Notes under the pieces: generated by a model | What the model was told of the DNA's origin: nothing | Databases searched by the model: none | The model's input: only the letters and a program-made list of their open reading frames with translations | Translations under genes and position numbers: made by a program | In this document: piece by piece, positions 55,477 through 64,000 of the stretch | Position numbering within the stretch: position 1 is the first letter of the stretch | How the letters are laid out: each line of letters begins with the position of its first letter | From: Saposhnikovia divaricata | Taxonomy: Eukaryota; Streptophyta; Magnoliopsida; Apiales; Apiaceae | Reading direction: 5' to 3' | Assembly (NCBI GenBank): GCA_036435485.1 | Contig: CM071600.1 | Coordinates: 56,603,546-56,667,545 of the forward strand | DNA: 64,000 nucleotides

Positions 55477-58400
55477 ATGCACTCAAGAATTTTGCCAATG
55501 GAGGAAAGCAAAGATGGTTTTGTTATAAGTAGGGCGAACCAATCGAGGGTGCCACATAGGATGCTTCAGTTTCTTGTATTGTTTCTGGTTTTGTGTGTCA
55601 CTTTTTCGGTTGTTAGTGTATACCTGATTCGGCACTTTGGAGCTCAGAACATAGTTGCAGCCACCGGATTGAGGACCAATATATTTCAATGTGTTGAAGA
55701 GGCTAATACTAGTTTAGAACGATGGACCAGGCCCCCGTCTAATTTGCTGCACACTATGAGCGATAAAGAACTTTTCTGGTTGGCATCACTTGTCCCTCGT
55801 AGGAAAGAGTATCCGTTTACTAGAGTACCGAAGATTGCATTCATGTTCTTGACAAAGGGGCCAATGCCATTGGCACCTCTTTGGGAGAGGTTTTTCAGAG
55901 GACATGATAGAAGATATTCTATCTATATTCATTCACTTCCATCGTTCGTACCAAATTTTCCATCTTCATCTGTCTTTTACAAGAGACAGATACCAAGTCA
56001 GGTATGTTTCTGCCATTCTTCTCCTTAAGTTTATATTTTTTATGGTTCTACATTGATTGGATACAATGCATAAGTAATTAGTTTTGACTTGTTTTTTGTT
56101 AGTGAACTAATAGTTGAATGTAATTTTCCACGAACATGCTAAAGAGGATTTATTACTATGAAGAACGAGCGAGAAATGCTATTGTTTAACACCCCTTTTG
56201 ACTTGTGGAAATAATAAGTCATGCCAACATTGTGATTTACTTAACTTTTGTGCGCTTTTTCCTGATCAACTTGTGAGTAAGGTTGAAATTGAAATTTTAC
56301 CGATAATTGATCATGTAAGTGGAGAATATTACCTAATACAACCTGCAGAGGCATGCAAATGGTTATTCTAACCAATTTAGTTATAGCCTTATAGATGATT
56401 ATATCTTTTGATATTACGTTACGAGCTTGATTAGTAAAAAATTAAATAGATGTTAAAGAGCCAATTAGAGGATAGGTCCTGAATAATTCAATAGAAAACA
56501 GAACTGTTGAATTGGTGCTGCCCTTGGAAACTTAAAAACAAACAGTAATAACTAATCGCTATTTGTAATAATTATAATGATTCATGCTTGAGGTGATTAA
56601 AAAAAAGCAACTCAAATATTCTTCTAAGTTAAATAAAAATAAATTATTAAAGGAACGGTGCCCTAGTGGTCCCACATCGACTCCACTCTAGTGGGAGGCA
56701 GAGGTCCGGGGTCATTGGGGGACCTGATGTAGGATCACTATTTTCCTCTAAATTTTGAAAATCATCTCATAAGTTTATATTTAATGTGCTTTTTATGTTG
56801 TGACCTAGCTTTCATAGTAATAAAAAGTTATGTATAGGCTCGATTCAGATTCGAATCTAATCTTAATAAAATTATAGCTTTTCTATGTTATATCTTAACT
56901 AAGATGGTAAGAAAGATTTGTATATCAGGTAGGTCTAGCTTTAAAGTTTGTTAGAATTGTTTTTCTTTCCTCCCGTATTTTTTAAAGTTTAATAGTATAT
57001 ATTTTTTGATTTTTACTTAGCCCTCACTGACGATAGATCCTGTGTAATGGACTAATGGGCCAGTGGGTCCTCCTTTGGAAACAGAAAGGGTATACAAATC
57101 TGAGAAAGAGTGTTACCATGATTATGATGTTATTGTAGTTGTTGCTGCTTTAAAATTATTGGATTATTAGTTTTAAATCCTGCTCAGAAAGTCAAAATAT
57201 TTTTTTGACTAGTGATTTCCTAGAGTTCTAGACAACATTCCTACGGTCCTTTTACCCTTACTTATTGGTTCCCTTGTCTTTTCTTGTTTGACACGTAGTT
57301 ACAGGAAACGTGAGACATAGCCACGTATTGCGAACCTGATACTTCGTTCCCGAATCGGGAACAAACGCGACCCGAAACGTTGTGGGACGCGACCCGAAAC
57401 GTTGGCAATAACGACCCGTATTATCCAGTACTAATGTCTTTGTATAAATTATCTTTTTAATGTTTTAAACACCCCAAGTCCCAAGCTCAATTAAATGTAT
57501 CATTTCAGGCCCAATAACCTTATAAATCACAAAATATTAGGAAACTTATAATAATATATAAGTTACAATAATTTTGATGATAAATATTTATATTATTAAT
57601 TGAGTTTTTAATTGGAAAAATCTATATTATAGCAGATTTTTTTTATAAAAAGACCTATCGTACCCATGCGTTCCATCGTACCCATACGTTCCGTCGTACC
57701 GGATTCTCTAAAAGTGATGTTCCGCGTATCCGTTTCCGTACCCCGTTTCGAATCGAACCCCGCCTTATGTGACTATGGTTTGACATACTAGTTACTCAAA
57801 GCATAATGGAATGCTTAGATGTAGATGAAGGAAGCTTCTATCTGCAGACTTTAATTAGTTGTAAATTGTTTCGAGTCGTTTTAGGAGGGAAATAGCATCA
57901 TGTGCATACAAAATGGTACTTACAAGCTTTACAAGTTTACAGCCATGATTTTCATGGTCGTGGTATATTAATTCTGAACATGCAGATTGTCCGGGTGCTC
58001 CAACTGTGGACTTCCACATTAATACACAAGTAAAAAGTATGGAAAGTTATACCTTTGAGATGTGTGTGGCGCGTATTTATATATGATTGAAGTATCCGTC
58101 CCATCCATGTAGTAACTAGCAGTTTGTTCTATAATTCTTAGTTAGAATGCTTTTGAATGAAATTTATGTGTCAATGGAATTCTATATAAAGTATAAAGAT
58201 TTCAGAGAGAACAATCAATCACCGCTCCAAAAGTAAATAAAATATGTCATTTCCAAAATATGTTCACTGTTTACTATAGCATAAGATTTTAGATGTGCTC
58301 AGTCTAGTATATAAATTTCTTTACACAGCAACTGATGTATTTTTGATAAATTTTGATGCGGTAATCAATTGTGCCATTAAAGCAACTGCATGGTTATCCA

Positions 58401-59081
58401 GAATTTTCACAAATAGTGAATGATTTTGTATCTTATTTTGGTTAGGTTGCAGAATGGGGTAAGATGAGTATGTGCGATGCTGAGAGAAGACTTCTTGCAA
58501 ATGCATTACTCGATGTCTCAAATGAATGGTTCGTTCTCCTTTCAGAGTCGTGCATTCCACTCTACAATTTCAGTGTCATCTACCACTACATCAAAAAATC
58601 TAAATATAGCTTTATTGGTGCATTTGATGACCCCGGGCCATTTGGGAGAGGACGGTATAATTATATGATGGCACCTGAAGTAGAGATTACCCACTGGCGT
58701 AAAGGGTCACAATGGTTTGAAATCAACCGGAAGCTAGCTATTCACATAGTAGAGGACACAACGTTTTATCCAAAATTCACTGAATTCTGCAAACCAGCAT
58801 GTTATGTAGATGAACATTACTTTCCGACCATGCTGACAATTCGAGCGCCAAATCTGCTAGCAAATAGAAGTGTCACTTGGACGGACTGGTCAAGGGGTGG
58901 AGCTCACCCTGCTACCTTTGGCAGAGGAGACATTACGGAGGATTTTATGAAGAAAATATATGATGGTGAATGCCTTTATAACGACCGTAACTCTTCGGTT
59001 TGTGTCCTTTTTGCTAGAAAATTTGCTCCAAGTTCACTGGAACCTCTCCTCTTATTAGCACCAAAGATTTTAGGATTTTGA
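55477..59081 (+). CDS. Glycosyltransferase family 14, Core-2/I-branching (Branch) domain protein
   Basis: Two exons, 55477-56001 and 58446-59081, joined at CAG|GTATG and TTAG|GTTGC; 386 residues from ATG 55477 (MHSRILPMEESKDG; ATG 55498 is an alternative). A membrane segment at about residues 26-47 (LQFLVLFLVLCVTFSVVSVY) marks a type II Golgi membrane protein. The lumenal domain has the plant GT14 landmarks: KIAFMFLTKGPMPLAPLWER, YSIYIHSLP, EWGKMSMCDAERRLLANAL, NEWFVLLSESCIPL, GAFDDPGPFGRGRYN, WRKGSQWFEINRKLAI, CYVDEHYFPTM and WSRGGAHPATFG, ending LAPKILGF. Length and exon joint fit the family, and no break was seen. The transferred sugar and acceptor are unknown; family members act on N-acetylglucosamine, xylose or glucuronic acid linkages, and some (BC10-like) affect cell walls. 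Confidence 0.93.
56002..58445 (+). other. Intron of the glycosyltransferase gene (2444 bp)
   Basis: GT...AG ends. Holds a short repeat-like block at about 56655-56745 (CCCACATCGACTCCACTC, GGTCCGGGGTC) and a possible MITE at 57316-57778. Otherwise AT-rich. No gene inside. Confidence 0.88.
57316..57778. mobile_element. Possible MITE inside the glycosyltransferase intron
   Basis: About 460 bp, with ends CATAGCCACGTATTGCG (left) and CGCCTTATGTGACTATGG (right, inverse), imperfect. GC-rich arms carry CGACCCGAAACGTTG duplicates (left) and CGTACCCATxCGTTCC duplicates (right) around an AT-rich core. No clear target duplication. Confidence 0.42.
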
Positions 59082-61930
59082 GAAACAGATTTCAGTTTAA
59101 ATGATAATTGGCATTTAAAAAGGGTCATAATTGTGGGCAAAAATGGTGCCAGAATCTCTATTAGCTCTGCGCTTTGTAGCGTTTCTTTTGGTTGGCGTTG
59201 TTCATAATTAGAAGTTTAGAACAATATTACGCGTAGGCTCTTGTGCAAACATCTTTGCTGGTGTTCAGAAAAGTTCATTCCAATTGCCAACCAACCAAAA
59301 TCAGGCCTACCCCCAGTAGAATCTCAAAGTCAGACCAACCCCCAGTAGGATCTGAAAAAGAAAGATGAGATATTTGTAGATCTTATCCTGAACTTTTTCA
59401 TCCCATTTAATTTTTATTTTCTGATGTAAATATTACTAAGGCGTGTTATGTGCATTCATTTAAAAGAGTACTGACAATCTAGTAGTGACCTCTGCTAATT
59501 AACACAATGGGGCTTTTGCGCACTCGAAATTGATCTTAAAATCAGTGTGAGTGAGCTCAAGATATCCGACCCTTGAAATTGATCAGCATGCTCTTTGGAA
59601 CCATCAAACCTGAGCAAAAATACATAATGCCTCCAGTTCCACTATCGGGACATAGTCCCATCCACCAAGCGATCATCAGAGTTGGTGAAAAATGATTAAT
59701 TGGATGCTTACTTGAGGTGATCAGCGATTTTGATGCTTTGACGGAGATGAAGTACTCATCCAGCGTTCTTATTGAAGGAAGTTGCAGTGCAGGATATAGA
59801 AGCAAGTCGTATATGAAAACAACTTGTATATTTATGAACATTACAACTCGATACTTATACTAGATGGTGAGCACTACAACTACAGCTACTGCATAACTTA
59901 ATGACACAACCACGTGGTTTACACCTTAACTGTCAAGAACAGATCACATCAAGATTCTTTAACATCATGGTACTCCACTAACCTAAACATGTTGCTCCAC
60001 TAGAAGATGTCAGATGGTGTTACATGTGTTATGCTACTAGCAATAATCATTGCTCTACATGTTACACCACGTTATCTTCAACACTTATAGTCACCTCCCA
60101 TCTAGCCAGTTTTGAAGTTTTTAACAAATGGGCAATCCCATAATGTGGAGCACATTTTTTAAAGTTTTTACAAACCTGAAACCCATTTTTCCATGAACTG
60201 AATTACAATGCAAATGAACCTTTAGAAACATGTTTCATACTTGTGTATACAAATCTCATCATCCACACAGAATTGAAGGATTAGAAATAGCTGAAACTTT
60301 CTTTAATCTTACTGATTTTACCATATGACAAGCTTCAAATCCACTGTAAAATATACATTACATCATAACCAAATCAAAATTCCTAGAAGGTGCATCATCG
60401 AGAATCATGTGTAGAACTTAGTTGACACGTAAGGAACGGGAATATAGAATCTTGCAACACCTGCAAGGCTGCAATCAAGATATAGAATCCAAATATAGAA
60501 TCCATGTTGGAGTTGACGGTAAACTAAAATATATGAGCATCGATAGACTAGAAAATAAAGTGCTAGGTCCAGCCCATTTTTAAAGTCCAAAAGTAAAAGC
60601 CAACTTATTGACACCATTTTCACGGTTAAGGCCCAGCATCCTTTATTTCCTTGCCCATTTTCTTGTAAATAAATTTACAATTTACTAGATTATAGGCTTA
60701 TAGTCTGTTTTACGAGTATTTTATAATTTTTATTTTATTTAAAAATATATTTATTTGATCTACAATTACAAATGATAGTTGAGCTAAATTATAAATAGAC
60801 AATTTATTTGTATTTTACATTTAATAATACGATAATGTTAATTTAATTTTATTTATATCCAATTAAGTATTTAATTGTATATGTTATATCACAATTTTCC
60901 TTTAATGAACTTAAAGCATTTACAACGGTACTAACTACGTAAAATTTGTTGAACTTTTGTAAGGGGCTGTGTTTCAATGGAGTTGGTTATAATAATTGGT
61001 TATATTTTAAAAATGATATGTTATTCTTATTTTAAGTTATTAAAAATAAAATATATTATTTTAATATGACAACATCATCATGAATCATGATGTGATGATA
61101 TGGAATTTTACTAATGGTAATTGATTTCATATTTTATCTAGGTAGTCTTACAAATTAACTCAAATTTATAAATCAGCTTGCCATAAATATTGTATGGCAT
61201 ATTAATGATAATTTACCATGAAATTTAATTCAAATTTATAAATGAATTTATCATAAATATTGTATTAATTTAGATGGATCAAATTACGAATTTGATCTTA
61301 TCCAAACATAAATATGGATACTAAGCTCAAAATGAATTATCTAAGGGATCAAATTAAAGTTATAAATTTTATCTAGAATATTATCTACTAATTTATAATA
61401 TATAAATAGATATAGATTAATGATTTTATTTGGTAATTAACTATTAATTGTTAACATTTACCGAATTGAGTTAGGTACTTTGATTAACGACTGAGTTAAC
61501 AAATTTAAATTAACTGTTTTATATGAAACTATTAGGTAATTAGTTATTTGAGTTAATTTTTTATATATAAATTAGACACATCATAATTATCTATTTAAAA
61601 AAATTTCTCCAAACAATTTTTCAAATTTATTTTTTGAATCCACCAATTTATTTCAATTCATTAACTACCAAACACTAATATTTTAGATTTTATTGAATCA
61701 AATCTCTAATTTTCTCAGGTACTATTTGTGTGCTATGTATATTAATATTTTATATACATTTCTATCAATATATTTTTCTATTACGGATGAATATCTATTC
61801 TCGTAAAATTCGATATCTAAAAAAAAAAAGCATGGTTGATCGAAAATATATATACAGCATTAAGAAAATGGAAGTAGTGAGAGGAAATATAGAAAATTAA
61901 AGAACATAAACAACAGAAAGTGGGCAAATC
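59082..61930. other. Intergenic region between the two host genes
   Basis: The first 300-400 bp probably contain the 3' UTR of the glycosyltransferase gene. An imperfect repeat (CAGACCAACCCCCAGTAGGATCT and a copy 35 bp upstream) occurs at about 59300-59360. The rest is AT-rich; short minus-strand frames at 59557-59841 and 60405-60623 have no recognisable product. Nothing else supportable. Confidence 0.55.
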
Positions 61931-62153
61931 AAGCAACTGCCTTTCTCTTGTTTATACTCTCTTCATTCATTCTTTCAATTCACCTTGGATTTCTCTGTTT
62001 CTCCATCCAAACAAGCACCGCCCGTCGAGGTAATCTTTCTTCTTCGTCCAGTTATCCGATCCGATCCAATTGAAAATCGAATGATAAAAAAGTCCTCTCT
62101 TTGTTTTCTTTTTCTCAGGTTTTGTGAATTGAATTAAAGAATCATCGATCAAC
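61931..62153 (+). promoter_or_regulatory. 5' UTR of the SNF7/VPS32 gene with a short intron
   Basis: Pyrimidine-rich leader from about 61931. A GT-AG intron at 62030-62118 (CGAG|GTAATC ... TTTCTCAG) separates it from the leader exon TTTTGTGAATTG leading to ATG 62154. 5' UTR introns are common in plant genes of this family. The transcription start is not determined. Confidence 0.6.
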
Positions 62154-63143
<990 letters not shown>

Positions 63144-64000
63144 GTGTGTTTGTAGCAATCTTTAAAGTCTCTATCTGTCATGCGGTTTCATTGTGACCTC
63201 TTTATTTCTAGAATTACTATTTTTACCTTTACAGTGTCCTCTAAGTTTAATAGAATCTATTAATATCTCTGTGGTTTCCATTTTGGGTCCTTGATAGAAC
63301 TTCCTGTTATGTTCCACATATGAGACATTTGAACTTGGGTTGTTCTTTTGTGCTCGGGAACTGTGATTACTTGTACCTTGTGAGCTTTGAATTTGTAATT
63401 TTTTTCATCTCCTCTTCGAATTTGAACTACTGCTCTATAATGCTCTAACAAAAGATTAACAAAAGAAGGTTTCAACTTTTTTGTGCTAAGAGCCTAACAC
63501 TAAAATTTTGTCGTGTGATTGCTTTTCAGTTTTGCATGTTTTGAGGTTGCATGCAATTAGTACTTCAGAATACTGTTAAGCATTTATGTGCTGTAATCTT
63601 TCCATTGTATACTACTCGCCAACAATTACTCTAATATTTACTTTTTAGATTATTGTGTTGCACGTGGAAGTAAGATAGGTTCTTTATGTTTCAATTTATT
63701 ACGCCTGTCACGTCCTTGTGAAGTCTTAGGAATGACATTCTTTCTCACTGGATCTTTTATTTATACTAATTTGCTCTTTACTACCATCTGTGATTATGGT
63801 TTCCATTTTTCCCCCTATTGCAAACAGTCAAACACAGATACATCGCCTTTTAGTTCCAGCATTTTCCTTGAAATACACCTGCTTTTTTCTGTATTCCTAA
63901 CAATTTAGTGTAGCAGTACTAAGAGTCCAAGACATTCTCCTTGTAGCATTGATTCTTTAGATCAATATTTTGTATTCATACCTAATAAACCTTTCACACA
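63144..64000 (+). other. Intron of the SNF7 gene, running to the window edge
   Basis: No exon matching the family's next segment was found. T-rich sequence typical of plant introns. Confidence 0.7.

Noticed and set aside
59557..59841. 94-codon minus-strand frame between the host genes
   Set aside because: No recognisable domain, no splice or promoter context, and AT-rich intergenic surroundings.

Overview
This is nuclear DNA from a flowering plant, most likely a eudicot. The sequence is AT-rich, has host genes with plant GT-AG introns, and is dominated by plant-type LTR retrotransposons (Tat, Athila and Tekay/Del-like Ty3-gypsy), a plant RTE-type LINE, Helitron-like ends and MITEs. No bacterial or organellar features were seen.

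Layout. (1) Positions 1-38743 are one nested stack of LTR retrotransposons. The oldest layer is a decayed minus-strand Tat-like gypsy element. Its 5' LTR (38224-38743), primer-binding site, gag and protease lie at the right, and RT/RNase H remnants plus a tandem array lie at the left edge. Two later elements interrupt it, only 40 bp apart. The first is a plus-strand Athila-like composite (1343-23892, target duplication GTCCT) with three LTRs and two internal regions. The second is a plus-strand non-autonomous element (23933-35019, target duplication CTAAC) with two nearly identical ~4.97 kb LTRs and a 1.15 kb non-coding interior. The first LTR of the Athila composite was in turn hit by a minus-strand relative (2311-10071, target duplication CCTTC). 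(2) Positions 38744-49700 are a low-gene region with Helitron-like termini, a MITE with perfect 8-bp flanks, a fragment of a C9orf78/HCA59-type gene and other exon-like blocks that I could not identify. (3) Positions ~49745-54126 hold an almost complete RTE-clade LINE with one frameshift. (4) Positions ~54560-59081 hold an intact two-exon glycosyltransferase family 14 (Core-2/I-branching, 'Branch' domain) gene. (5) Positions ~61930-64000 hold the 5' part of an ESCRT-III SNF7/VPS32 (CHMP4-like) gene that runs off the right edge.

How the parts relate. The Athila-like family here carries gag and aspartic protease but no reverse transcriptase, RNase H or integrase, so it must have been mobilised by enzymes supplied elsewhere. 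The nested minus-strand copy has also lost the gag core and the protease, yet keeps an uninterrupted 500-codon frame. The large-LTR element has a Tekay-like initiator-Met primer site and polypurine end but no coding region. All three are therefore non-autonomous, and all look young: LTR pairs differ by roughly 0.7-1.2% in hand comparisons. The two host genes are unrelated single-copy-type genes, and each has a long CT microsatellite near its 5' end.

Family assignments come from recognising motifs by eye; no database search was possible. LTR boundaries were set by TG...CA ends, primer sites, polypurine tracts and matching 5-bp target duplications, and are the most secure part of this annotation.
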